A stretch of 48,259 bases of DNA, from positions 1 to 48,259 of the forward strand of contig JALVFK010000269.1 in NCBI GenBank assembly GCA_027030065.1, given 5' to 3'. Source of the stretch: Desulfurococcales archaeon. GTDB lineage: Archaea; Thermoproteota; Thermoprotei_A; Sulfolobales; WANQ01. Shown here piece by piece: positions 8,356 through 17,620 of this stretch. The notes below the pieces were generated by a model. The model did not search any database. It saw nothing but the letters and a program-made list of their open reading frames with translations, and was not told the DNA's origin. How positions within the stretch are numbered: the stretch's first letter is position 1; each line of letters opens with the position of its first letter. The position numbers and the translations under genes are program-made.

Positions 8356-9363
8356 CTAATAATACCATGTATTCAAATACGTGTGCTCATAGTATAATGG
8401 CTTTAACCCTCTACCAGCACTACATATATCATATAGAATACATCTACCATTCACGCACCATGGAGTTTTAGAACACTTCTCACTACACTTTCTACAAGAA
8501 GGCTTATCTCTTAAGCAACATGTTCTCCCAAACATCCATAGAAAGTCGTCTAACAATACTATATCAACACCTATTTTCTCTGCGAGAAGCTTGTATGCTT
8601 TCCTAACAGCTACTCTTAATACAACGTCTTCCCACCACTCAACTTCTCTCTTCTCCAAAATCTTCTTCTCCAATACTCCTTCTACTTCGACTATTCCAAG
8701 TCTCAATGCTATTCTTGTGAGATGATTGTCAACTGGTATCTCTATGTTCTCCCTATCAACTGGGTTAAAGAGTCCTCTCCTATTAATGAACTTGTAGAAT
8801 AGATATGACTTCTTTTCAACGGGGTCCTCGTATGCCCTAAATACTTTTAATCTATCTATTAGTCCGCCGTGGAGTGCTTTTAAATAGTTCTTGGATTCTT
8901 CTATGATTTTCATAACCATGCCGTCATATAGTTTTAAGAGCTTACGTCCTGCATCCCTTAGAAGCATTAAACGTACTTCTAGGTCTGGAGGCTCAACGGG
9001 CTTTGGTTTACTTACCGCTAACCAGTTCCTAACTGATTCGAGTGTTAGATTAGCCATATTTTCGGGTGTAAACCATTTGGGATCCTCGTAGTACTTCTTA
9101 GCCCCTAATCTGTATAGTAGGTCAGCTCCATGGAAGAATTCCCCGTCAACTATGCCCTCATAGTTGCGGTTAGGTCTACTGAGTCTATGGTCTATTGCAA
9201 CCATGAAGAAAAAGTATCTAAGAACGCTTTCTGGTTCATCGTTTTTACTTGGATAGTATTTGGGGTCTGTGAAGTCATCTAACGGTATGTTTAGTTTACC
9301 CTTAATACGCTTAGCTATTTCATCTATTCTATCATAGTTTATCTTAACGATGGTCTCGGTCAC
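8356..9363 (-). CDS. Divergent EndoIII/HhH-GPD-like protein with Fe-S-type cysteine cluster
   Basis: IPVDNHLTRIALRLGI resembles the EndoIII VDTHV.RV..RLG motif; Cys-rich CCLRDKPSCRKCSEKC. Confidence 0.55.
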   Translation of the reverse strand: MTETIVKINYDRIDEIAKRIKGKLNIPLDDFTDPKYYPSKNDEPESVLRYFFFMVAIDHRLSRPNRNYEGIVDGEFFHGADLLYRLGAKKYYEDPKWFTPENMANLTLESVRNWLAVSKPKPVEPPDLEVRLMLLRDAGRKLLKLYDGMVMKIIEESKNYLKALHGGLIDRLKVFRAYEDPVEKKSYLFYKFINRRGLFNPVDRENIEIPVDNHLTRIALRLGIVEVEGVLEKKILEKREVEWWEDVVLRVAVRKAYKLLAEKIGVDIVLLDDFLWMFGRTCCLRDKPSCRKCSEKCSKTPWCVNGRCILYDICSAGRGLKPLYYEHTYLNTWYY

Positions 9364-9452
9364 GTGCTATCTCCTCTAGAAAGCCGGGTTCTTTAAGCAA
9401 AAATTGTTTATCCCTAAAACTCGTTATTTTATAATGGTGATTTACCAGGGAA

Positions 9453-10061
9453 GTGAGCGGATGGTATAGTTCTAATAAATTAAGAACGGATTTACTTGTT
9501 GTAAAAGGTTATCTTAGGAGTAACTTAGTTGAAGCTGACAAGATAGTAGTTGATGGAGCTCTTATATCAAATACTATTGAGAGTAAACAGATAGAAGTTA
9601 CTGGTATAGTTAAAGCTGATGCCGTTAATACGCATATCCTTAAAGCAAGAGGACTTATTGATGTAAAGGAGATTAACGGTATTGAGTCCTACATATATGG
9701 GCGTGTTAACTCGTACAGGATTAGCTCTAAGACCCTTGTATTAGAGATAACTGGTACAAGCCGTATAGATGAAGTTGAATCAGAAGAACTTGTCATTAAA
9801 AGCATTGTACAGTACGACACTCGTGGACGCTTATTAGCAAGAAAGGTTTACGCTATTAAAGTCTACTCTGAGTTTCTGAACGCTAATCTTCTAGTTTGCT
9901 GTAAGTGTAGTATGGGTGACTATAATAGGATATCCAGACTAGTATACGGTGAGATTATTGACGCGAGCCCTACTTCTGTTTTCAGTGAGAAACCTCTAAG
10001 CATACCCGATCTCTGCACCGTAGAAAATGTTGAAGAGCTACGCTTTGTTGTTCCCGCATGA
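9453..10061 (+). CDS. Bactofilin-like / beta-helix polymer-forming protein
   Basis: Repeated short beta-rungs (VVKGYLRSNLVEADKIVVDGALISNTIESKQIEVTGIVKADAVNTHILKARG). Confidence 0.55.
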   Translation: MSGWYSSNKLRTDLLVVKGYLRSNLVEADKIVVDGALISNTIESKQIEVTGIVKADAVNTHILKARGLIDVKEINGIESYIYGRVNSYRISSKTLVLEITGTSRIDEVESEELVIKSIVQYDTRGRLLARKVYAIKVYSEFLNANLLVCCKCSMGDYNRISRLVYGEIIDASPTSVFSEKPLSIPDLCTVENVEELRFVVPA

Positions 10062-10235
10062 TTTCTCCGCTAATACTCTAATCGCTATAAGAGTCTCCTT
10101 GAGCTCCGTAGTCAATTGGTATAATTCTAGTTTCTTTCCTTTACTCAGCGTCCTCCCATCATATACTTCTAAGTGTACTTTGTCTAATTCCTCTACTATC
10201 CTAATGGCCTTATCAATGTATTCAACTATGTCCAC
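10038..10235 (-). CDS. Small hypothetical protein (65 aa)
   Basis: MDIVEYIDKAIRIVEELDKVHLEVYDGRTLSKGKK; overlaps the phosphorylase stop by 14 bp on the same strand. Confidence 0.55.
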   Translation of the reverse strand: MDIVEYIDKAIRIVEELDKVHLEVYDGRTLSKGKKLELYQLTTELKETLIAIRVLAEKSCGNNKA

Positions 10236-11052
10236 GACTCCTTTCCTCTAATTCACGTTGATATCTATACTCTTCTCTTATACGTACGAGTATTTCGGCT
10301 ACAAGTTTGCTGGCTTCAAGTAAGCGGTCTTTAACCTTCTTTGCTTGAACGTTTCTCTCAGAAGCACGTTCAAGATCACCTGGCATTATTCCATGCGGTA
10401 TGCTACTATTAACTACTAGTATTGATAACGCCTTCAGCATCTTTAGGCTCGACATAGTATATAGTGTTGCAGTCTCCATATCCATAGCCGATACACGGGT
10501 CTTGCTCCACTTCTGTACTATTTCTTCAACATTAGATAGAATGTCTACACTTAGTACTGGTGCCGTATAATATTTTATCTCGTGATCATATATGCGCGAA
10601 TAAGTTCTCAATATATCCATCGTATACCATATCAGATCGTAGGAAGCATAAGCCGGATACTCTATCGGTGCGTAATGCCTACTCGTCCCATCAGCTCTCA
10701 CTGCTGCAGAAGCAATTATTATATCTCCAATACTAAGCTTTGGATCTAGAGCTGTAGCATAGCCTACTTTTATGAAAACTCTTCCCCCTAGTCTCGAGTA
10801 TTCTTCAACGAGAAGCGCTAGGCTAGGAGCACCTATACCCGTAGACCCTATTGTCAAATCTATAACCTTGTATTTACCAGTAACAGTAAAGTAGGGGTCT
10901 ATGCCCTCTACCCTAGATTTTACCTCAAATTCTTCAAGCTGTGAGACAAGCTCCTCAACGTATGTTCTAGAAGGTAATACTATTATATTCGATGATACAT
11001 CACTCGAACTACACTTAGTATATGGTTGAACTATATTGAGACCAGATGCCAT
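10222..11052 (-). CDS. Nucleoside (uridine-type) phosphorylase family protein
   Basis: STGIGAPSLALLVEEYSRLGGRVFIKVGYA and VSAMDMETATLYTM. Confidence 0.85.
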   Translation of the reverse strand: MASGLNIVQPYTKCSSSDVSSNIIVLPSRTYVEELVSQLEEFEVKSRVEGIDPYFTVTGKYKVIDLTIGSTGIGAPSLALLVEEYSRLGGRVFIKVGYATALDPKLSIGDIIIASAAVRADGTSRHYAPIEYPAYASYDLIWYTMDILRTYSRIYDHEIKYYTAPVLSVDILSNVEEIVQKWSKTRVSAMDMETATLYTMSSLKMLKALSILVVNSSIPHGIMPGDLERASERNVQAKKVKDRLLEASKLVAEILVRIREEYRYQRELEERSRGHS

Positions 11053-11124
11053 CTACGTGATCCCTTACACTATGCAACCTAGTTCTACTGATAAAGGGAG
11101 GGGGGTAAATTTAAAAGGGTTAGG

Positions 11125-11553
11125 GTGCTCAAAGCCAATGAGGGGGAGGGGGATATGGTGGAAGTTATCAGTAATGCAATAGTGAAGCCTATCGAAAGAG
11201 TGGTAGGGCAACACGTCTACGGCAACCTCTACGAATGTGATCCGAGCATCTTATCGAACGAAGAGCACTTGAAGAAAATTGTCGTAGAGGCAGCAGAAAT
11301 AGGGAACATGCAGCTACTTGAAGTAAAGACATGGAAAATAGGGTTAGGGGTAAGTGTTGTAGCAATAATATTGGAGAGCCACATAACAATCCACACGTGG
11401 CCCGAGTTCCGTTTCGCTACAGTAGACGTGTACTCTTGTGGAAGCCATACTGACCCGGAGAAAGCATTCAACTATATAGCAAAAGCCTTGAAGGCTAGGA
11501 GAGTAGTGAGAGGCTACGCTGACCGCTCATTAGAGGAGGATCACCGGGAATAG
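11125..11553 (+). CDS. AdoMet decarboxylase-family pyruvoyl proenzyme (AdoMetDC or its crenarchaeal ArgDC paralogue)
   Basis: Processing site [27 protein letters not shown] start. Confidence 0.85.
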   Translation: MLKANEGEGDMVEVISNAIVKPIERVVGQHVYGNLYECDPSILSNEEHLKKIVVEAAEIGNMQLLEVKTWKIGLGVSVVAIILESHITIHTWPEFRFATVDVYSCGSHTDPEKAFNYIAKALKARRVVRGYADRSLEEDHRE

Positions 11554-11608
11554 TGATCGCTCCCCCGGGGATCGGTCAGCCCGGGGGAGCTGGAGTGGTG
11601 CTGACCGA
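11539..11608 (+). ncRNA. Candidate structured GC-rich RNA (hairpin with possible pseudoknot) downstream of the AdoMetDC-family gene
   Basis: 11-bp stem gctcccccggg/cccgggggagc (11559-11569/11580-11590); loop tcggtcag (11572-11579) complementary to ctgaccga (11601-11608). Confidence 0.5.
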
Positions 11609-11652
11609 GACCTTCTGATCGTAAAGGTATTTTACATTATAGATGTTGTGTT

Positions 11653-12786
11653 ATGCGGAGAAGAGTCCTCATTATTGGGGGCGGTGTAAGCGGTCTATTT
11701 CTCGGTAGCTTAATAGGTGATGGTGTTAGAATAATAGAGGAGCATTCTGTTATTGGGTTTCCCGAGCATTGCACTGGAATTATAAGTACTAATACTCTTT
11801 ATAGAATGCGTTTGCCTAGGAGACTTGTGGAGGACTCATATCGTAGATTCATACTATACTTCTATGGAGGTTATCGTATAGTTATTAGCGGTTCACCCCT
11901 AGCAGTAAAGGTTGATAGGCCTGGTGTTGAAAAAGAATTATACTATAGGGCTCTAGATGAGGGTGCTGAAATAGTATTAGGTGAACGTGTAGAAGATATT
12001 GCAAGTGATGGCAGAATATCATTGAATGGAGGTCTTGTTAAAGGGGAATTAGTAGTATTGGCTGAAGGCTACAAACAATATTTTTCGAGAAAACTCGGCT
12101 TGGTTAGAAAGAGTAGAAGAATACCAGCTATTCAGGCTAGAATTAGGGGACAAGTCAATATACGTGACGTCGAAGTATACTTCTCTAGTCTTACTCCAAA
12201 ATACTTCTCATGGCTTGTCCCAATAGGTGATAGAGAAGCCGTCATAGGATTGGCTGCAGAAGAGAAGGGATTGTTGACTAGGCTTCAACTACTGTTAAAG
12301 GTATTAGAGAAAACGGGAAGGATAAGCAGTTATAAGATAACGAAGATTTATGGTGGACTGGTTCTAAGGGGGCCTTTAGGCGAGCTTACCAGGGATAGAG
12401 TTGTCGCGATAGGCGATAGTATTGGCATGGTTAAACCATTGACTGGTGGTGGCTTATACCCTATATCTATTGCAGGCCTCATACTCTCTAAGCTTATCAA
12501 GAGCTATCTTAACGGTTCAATGAGTTTACTCGAGCTAAGAGAAGAGTATAGTAGTAGAGTAGAGAAAATGTTAAAGAATCTTAGAGTAACGTATAATCTA
12601 CTTAATATCATAGACTTTAGAGTAGAGGATTACTTAAGGGTAATTGCAAAAGGCTTGAATAGAATAGGCTTGGAAACAGTCATAGATGAAGTAGAATACG
12701 ACGACCATTTAAAGAACTTGCTCACTGCCTTGAAGCCTAAGAATATTGTCAGGCTTACTGGTTCTATGATAACTGGGTTTATATGA
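11653..12786 (+). CDS. Geranylgeranyl reductase family FAD-dependent oxidoreductase
   Basis: N-terminal GGGVSGLFLGSLIGDGVRIIEEHSVIGFPEHCTGIIS; VVAIGDSIGMVKPLTGGGLYPIS. Confidence 0.85.
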   Translation: MRRRVLIIGGGVSGLFLGSLIGDGVRIIEEHSVIGFPEHCTGIISTNTLYRMRLPRRLVEDSYRRFILYFYGGYRIVISGSPLAVKVDRPGVEKELYYRALDEGAEIVLGERVEDIASDGRISLNGGLVKGELVVLAEGYKQYFSRKLGLVRKSRRIPAIQARIRGQVNIRDVEVYFSSLTPKYFSWLVPIGDREAVIGLAAEEKGLLTRLQLLLKVLEKTGRISSYKITKIYGGLVLRGPLGELTRDRVVAIGDSIGMVKPLTGGGLYPISIAGLILSKLIKSYLNGSMSLLELREEYSSRVEKMLKNLRVTYNLLNIIDFRVEDYLRVIAKGLNRIGLETVIDEVEYDDHLKNLLTALKPKNIVRLTGSMITGFI

Positions 12787-12797
12787 GAAGGTCTTGA

Positions 12798-13046
12798 TTA
12801 CTCCTTTAGCTTATTGATCTTCTTTAAAAACTCTCTCAATATCTTAATATTCCATTCATGCTTTGACCTACGCCTCTTGTCTACGTAGAGACCTAGCCTC
12901 ATAGCTTCCTTCGGCGTTAAACCTACTTCTTTTAGCTCTAGTATACTGAAGCCTCTTCCAACGCGGAGTCCTTTATCTATCATTCCGTCTTTTATTAATC
13001 TGGGCTTCTTTACGTAAGCTGCAGGAGGATATACTTCCTCAGCCAT
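12798..13046 (-). CDS. rpl13e: Ribosomal protein eL13 (L13e)
   Basis: GLRVGRGFSILELKEVGLTPKEAMRLGLYVDKRRRSKHEWNIKILREF. Confidence 0.85.
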   Translation of the reverse strand: MAEEVYPPAAYVKKPRLIKDGMIDKGLRVGRGFSILELKEVGLTPKEAMRLGLYVDKRRRSKHEWNIKILREFLKKINKLKE

Positions 13047-13189
13047 TTTACTACACCCCTTTTTAAGCTGAAGGAGTATGAGGTCGTGGAAGCTTATTAG
13101 CTTGACTCTGGTTTCCGCTTAGTATCGGAGCTAAATATATAGTTTACCTAGTGCTAGTATATGCTACGAACGAGGTGTTATATAGGTAT

Positions 13190-13483
13190 ATGAGGATTAA
13201 ACGATTAGTATTAGATGTATTAAAACCATTAAAAGAACCAAGCCTAGTAGACCTCGCAATAGAGATCTCTAGAATTAGAGGCGTTGAGGGAGTAAACGTC
13301 ACCGTTATGGAGGTCGACGTAGAGACTATGACCCTAACTGTTACAATAGAAGGCGATGACATAAACTTCGAAGACGTTAAGAGAGTCATAGAGGACTCCG
13401 GCGCAGTAATACACAGTATCGACCAAGTTGTTGCGGGAGAACGCTTCGTAGAAATACCCCCATCACGTAGAGGTATGGCGTGA
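13190..13483 (+). CDS. DUF211 family protein
   Basis: [58 protein letters not shown]; the ORF opens at 13151 but family-like homology begins at the ATG at 13190. Confidence 0.8.
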   Translation: MRIKRLVLDVLKPLKEPSLVDLAIEISRIRGVEGVNVTVMEVDVETMTLTVTIEGDDINFEDVKRVIEDSGAVIHSIDQVVAGERFVEIPPSRRGMA

Positions 13484-14442
13484 GCAAAGGTATGGCTGGA
13501 CGCGTATGCGATAAATGTAAGACGAGGCCCGCAATAGTATATCAGAAGCATAGTGGGAGATTCCTTTGTAAGGAATGCTTCATAGAGGATATTATTGAGA
13601 GGATCCGTAGAGAAGTAGAAAAGTGGAGAATGATAGAACCCGGCGACACCATACTCTTAGCTGTTTCTGGAGGCAAAGACAGCTTCGTATTACTAGACGT
13701 TATGCCGCAAATACATGACCCATCAAAGCTAATAGCATTATCAATAGTTGAAGGCATAGAGGGCTATAATAGAGCAGAAGACATAGAGAAAATGAAGAAA
13801 TATGCCATGGAACGTGGTGTAGACTTCATAAAAACGAGTTTCAAAGAATTCATTGGAGCTAGCCTAGACGAACTCGTAAAGAGAGCATGGGATCGCGGCC
13901 TCAATGTTTCACCGTGCACTTTTTGTGGTACTCTTAGGAGAAGGATCATGAACTACTATGCAAGAAATCTAGGAGTAGACAAAGTCGCTACTGCCCATAA
14001 CTTAGACGACGAGGTACAGACATTATTACTGAATATTTTGAGAGGAGATCGAATGAGGCTTATCCAGTCTCATCCACGAGCACCAATTCTAAGTACTCGT
14101 ATAGTACGTAAAATAAAGCCGTTGAGAAAGATCTATGAGTGGGAGGCGACAATGTATGCGTTCTTAAAAGGCTTTAAGTTCCAGGAAACAGAGTGCAGAT
14201 ATATCTATTTAAGGCCAACACTGAGGGCAAAGGTTAGAGACCACTTATACGCGTTGGAAGAAGAGTCTCCAGGAAGCCTTCTAAGAATACTTGAAAGTAT
14301 GGATGAAATCTTATGGAAGCTTATTGGAACCCATAGAAAACTACCAAGCCTACCAGTATGTAAGAAATGTGGTGAACCAACAAGCTACGGTCGCGAACTA
14401 TGCAAGGTTTGTGAGTTGTTAGAGAAAATAGGGATCTATTAG
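13480..14442 (+). CDS. tRNA 2-thiolation PP-loop enzyme (TtuA/Ncs6/TtcA family)
   Basis: Zn motifs CDKCKTRPA and [20 protein letters not shown]-loop [24 protein letters not shown]. Confidence 0.9.
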   Translation: MSKGMAGRVCDKCKTRPAIVYQKHSGRFLCKECFIEDIIERIRREVEKWRMIEPGDTILLAVSGGKDSFVLLDVMPQIHDPSKLIALSIVEGIEGYNRAEDIEKMKKYAMERGVDFIKTSFKEFIGASLDELVKRAWDRGLNVSPCTFCGTLRRRIMNYYARNLGVDKVATAHNLDDEVQTLLLNILRGDRMRLIQSHPRAPILSTRIVRKIKPLRKIYEWEATMYAFLKGFKFQETECRYIYLRPTLRAKVRDHLYALEEESPGSLLRILESMDEILWKLIGTHRKLPSLPVCKKCGEPTSYGRELCKVCELLEKIGIY

Positions 14443-14458
14443 AATAAATTCTAACATA

Positions 14459-14824
14459 CTAGCATATCTTTGTGCCAGACGGTACATCTCCATCAACTGT
14501 TAGTAAAACGGGTTTCTCGACTTTACCGGATTTTATATCCTCCTTACATCCAGCTGCTAGAAGCATTCCTTGACTGAGAACTCCACGTATCCTCTTCGGC
14601 TCAAGGTTTGCTACAACAATTATCTTTTTACCTATAAAGTCCTCGGGCTTATACCATTCGCCTAAACCAGCAACAAGTTGTCTTGTTCCAAGTTCTCCTA
14701 GATCAACTATCAATTTTATTAAACGTGTACCCGGTATGGGTTCTGCTTCCTTTACAACTCCTACACGTAGGTCTAATTTAGCGAAATCGTTTATTGATAT
14801 GGTTTGCCCAGACACATACATCAC
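14459..14824 (-). CDS. tRNA-binding OB-fold protein (MetRS beta/CsaA-like)
   Basis: FAKLDLRVGVVKEAEPIPGTRLIKLIVDLGELGTRQLVAGLGEWY...VVANLEPKRIRGVLSQGMLLAA. Confidence 0.85.
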   Translation of the reverse strand: MMYVSGQTISINDFAKLDLRVGVVKEAEPIPGTRLIKLIVDLGELGTRQLVAGLGEWYKPEDFIGKKIIVVANLEPKRIRGVLSQGMLLAAGCKEDIKSGKVEKPVLLTVDGDVPSGTKIC

Positions 14825-14886
14825 CTACAGCTTTACAATTCCCTAGCTTTCCACTAGAGGTAAAAACTATTATGGAAAGATCGAGT

Positions 14887-14949
14887 AGGGTCTGCTGGGT
14901 AAGTTTTCTTCATTTCCTAGACTCTGGCCGGGAGTAAGTCTTCATCCCC
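14887..14949 (-). ncRNA. Candidate C/D-box sRNA with variant A.A k-turn boxes
   Basis: Minus strand: GGGG-ATGAAGA-(12 nt CTTACTCCCGGC)-CAGA-GTCTAGGAA-ATGAAGA-(12 nt AAACTTACCCAG)-CAGA-CCCT. Confidence 0.45.
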
Positions 14950-15084
14950 GATACTGTACACGGTTTCCTTGAAATATATCTGTCTTTAGAGACCCTAATA
15001 ACTCTCTTAACAGTGGTTTTATTAAACTATGTAGGCAAGAATAGTATTGTATAGTAGGCTTGGGAGAGGGGTATCTGTACAACT

Positions 15085-16266
15085 ATGAGGATTAAGGGTT
15101 ACGCGGAACTACCACTACATGATGGGCATGTCCCACGGTGGCTTGCAGAACTTATGAAAAAGCTAGCCCGAGGTATTGTTGAAGTAATAGTATTAGAGTA
15201 TGGTCCAGCTGAACTCGTTAGAAGACTTAGTAGTCCTCTATGGTTTCAAGCATTCAATAATATTATTGGAATGGACTGGGACAGTAGTGGTTCGACAACT
15301 GTTACAGTAGGCATACTTAGACAAGTCTTGGAGAAGGAAGAGCTTGGAGTTCTCATAGTAGGTGGTAAGGGCAAGATGATGCTCCGAGTCCCCGATGAAC
15401 TTCCAAGAGCTTTAGATAGGCTTGGGCTCAGCGATAAACGTGTTGGAGAACTTGTAACTGCTAGTAGGATTTCAGCAAAAGTGGATTCTAGTCTACTCCA
15501 GGACGGATATCAGCTCTATCATCATGCAATAATAGTTTCAGAAGATGGATTATGGGGTGTGATTCAGCAGGGAATGAATATTGAGGAGAGACTAGCGAGA
15601 CGTTATCATTGGCTCTCAAGTAAGGTGGAAGACTATGTAGTTGAACCCCACTATGGTATTGCTAGCAACTATAAGGGGAACGCGTTAAATCTTGTTGCAA
15701 GAGAAGCCGAGGGCGCTAGGAAGACAATACTGGATCTTGCCAGAGAGAAGCCAGAGAAAACTAGTAGACTAGTAGCTGAGGCTTCTAGAATTATTCGTGG
15801 TGATCAGAGCATACTTAAATGGCTCACCGTGAACAAGCCTTCTTCTGGTGTAGTAGGATATGATGATCGTTTAAGGATACTATACTATCGTCCAGTAAAG
15901 CTTACAAAGAGGTTATTGAAAACCCTTAACACGTTATATGAGAGCCAACCAAGAAATTTCAAAGAACTACTACTTATCCGTGGAGTAGGTCCGGAAACTA
16001 TTCGAGCACTAGCACTCGTGTCAGACCTCATATACAAGGAACCCCCATCGTGGAGTGACCCGGTAACAGACCCACTAGATCCCTTCCGATACGCCTATGC
16101 TTTTGGCGGAAAGGATGGTATACCGTATCCAGTAAAACGTGAAGTCATGATTGAGGCTATAGAGTTTCTAAGAGAAGCAATAGAGAAGGCTAGAATAGGT
16201 GATAGAGAAAAACTCCAAGCACTGAAGAGGTTGAGAAGACTTCTAGGAGAACAAGATCGTTTATGA
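15085..16266 (+). CDS. DUF763 family protein
   Basis: RIKGYAELPLHDGHVPRWLAELMKKLARGIVEVIVLEYGPAELVRRLSSPLWFQAFNNIIGMDWDSSGSTT. Confidence 0.85.
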   Translation: MRIKGYAELPLHDGHVPRWLAELMKKLARGIVEVIVLEYGPAELVRRLSSPLWFQAFNNIIGMDWDSSGSTTVTVGILRQVLEKEELGVLIVGGKGKMMLRVPDELPRALDRLGLSDKRVGELVTASRISAKVDSSLLQDGYQLYHHAIIVSEDGLWGVIQQGMNIEERLARRYHWLSSKVEDYVVEPHYGIASNYKGNALNLVAREAEGARKTILDLAREKPEKTSRLVAEASRIIRGDQSILKWLTVNKPSSGVVGYDDRLRILYYRPVKLTKRLLKTLNTLYESQPRNFKELLLIRGVGPETIRALALVSDLIYKEPPSWSDPVTDPLDPFRYAYAFGGKDGIPYPVKREVMIEAIEFLREAIEKARIGDREKLQALKRLRRLLGEQDRL

Positions 16267-17439
16267 TTTGGGAATTAAGGGAACCGCTTTCAAGTATCCT
16301 TCTTCTATAGTTATCTCTGGTGTTATATGCCGGAGCTTTTCTCTATCACCTATTATCTTTAGGAGCTTACGCTCATGTGCCTTTAAAGGCTTGCGTATTC
16401 TTTTCGGATACCCCTCCATTTTTTCACTACAAATATAGCGATCCTCCCTACATATTTCCTTAAACTTTTCATTGACTTTATCTAAGGGTAAGGGTTTCTC
16501 TAATAGACTCTTAAAGAATTCGTAGAGCGTTACCCTCTTAACATAGTCTTTGAACATGTAGAAGCCACAGCAATCCTCTACTGTATGTAGACTGAATAAC
16601 CCCTCCTTGCATGTAGCAAATCCTACATTGTATTCCTTGAGTGTTTTTCTAAGCCCCATATATTCTCTAAGTAGTATCTTATGCTCTGGCTTGTAGAGGG
16701 GTTTGCCTCCTTCAACAACTCTAATGCTATATAAGTTGAGGGCTGGTATGCTTATACCTAGTCTTCTCGCAATAATTCTCCACTCGTCTAGTGGGAGGCG
16801 GAGTCCTTCAACTATAACTTGTCTAACTCCTATATCACTAAGTAGTGATGCTACTTCACCATAGTCGTAGGACCTTAATGTTATCCCCGGTATATAGGGT
16901 GATAGTCTAAGTAGTACTGGTATGTTTTCTTGAGAGAGCCTTCTCATAGCCTCTAATCGCTCCTTCACAGCTGGTGCTAACGGCTCCAGTAGTCGTGATA
17001 TATGTTCGTCTAGGCTGGAAATAGAATATTGGACTATGACTAGTCCTTGATCCGAGAGCTTCTTAACTATTCCTAACCAGGGGTTCTTTAATAACAGTGT
17101 CGACTTAGTATTTATAACTAATGGATAATTATACTTTAACGCTGTCTTCATTATCTTATGAGTAAACTTATAGTTTTCTTCAACTGGTTGAAAAGGATCA
17201 GTTAACGTAGCAAGCCTAGCTGGTATAGGTTTGAGACCTTTCTGATAGATTTTCCTTGCAACAGCCTTGAAGTTGATGAAAGCCTCTGGTCTAGGTCTAG
17301 GTTTTCCTACACGACTCCAGTACCATCGACTATAACAATAGATACAATTGAACATACACGTATTGTAAGGCTCTATTCTTATAAGAGAGTAGCATAGAGG
17401 CGACATTATATTACTAACGTTTATCACTAACTCTGGCAT
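16261..17439 (-). CDS. Radical SAM protein (spore-photoproduct-lyase-like)
   Basis: PYNTCMFNCIYCYSRWYW (Cx3Cx2C); LTDPFQPVEENYKFTHKIM. Confidence 0.85.
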   Translation of the reverse strand: MPELVINVSNIMSPLCYSLIRIEPYNTCMFNCIYCYSRWYWSRVGKPRPRPEAFINFKAVARKIYQKGLKPIPARLATLTDPFQPVEENYKFTHKIMKTALKYNYPLVINTKSTLLLKNPWLGIVKKLSDQGLVIVQYSISSLDEHISRLLEPLAPAVKERLEAMRRLSQENIPVLLRLSPYIPGITLRSYDYGEVASLLSDIGVRQVIVEGLRLPLDEWRIIARRLGISIPALNLYSIRVVEGGKPLYKPEHKILLREYMGLRKTLKEYNVGFATCKEGLFSLHTVEDCCGFYMFKDYVKRVTLYEFFKSLLEKPLPLDKVNEKFKEICREDRYICSEKMEGYPKRIRKPLKAHERKLLKIIGDREKLRHITPEITIEEGYLKAVPLIPKS

Positions 17440-17490
17440 TACTTATAGATCCCTCACTACATATCTTGTTATTAGATAGTAAAAATAACA

Positions 17491-17507
17491 ACATAATATC
17501 ATTATGT
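17491..17507. promoter_or_regulatory. Palindrome in divergent hydrogenase/radical SAM promoter region
   Basis: ACATAAT-ATC-ATTATGT perfect 7-bp arms. Confidence 0.3.
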
Positions 17508-17620
17508 AACGATTATTTAGAATAATCAGGCTATGGGTTAAAAGTTTCAGATTTTAGGAAAAGTTTTATAATATTTGATAAAAACCCTTTAATCTCGGAC
17601 ATTAAATAGGTGCTGTTTCT

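Noticed and set aside
10027-10251. 74-aa plus-strand ORF overlapping the bactofilin-like end and the small minus-strand gene
   Set aside because: Low-complexity Ser-rich shadow; the minus-strand 65-aa frame is more protein-like and overlaps the upstream phosphorylase gene in an operon-like manner.
13047-13150. Possible small RNA between eL13 and DUF211 (agctgaaggagtatgagg...)
   Set aside because: No paired C/D boxes at proper spacing and no strong stem found by eye.
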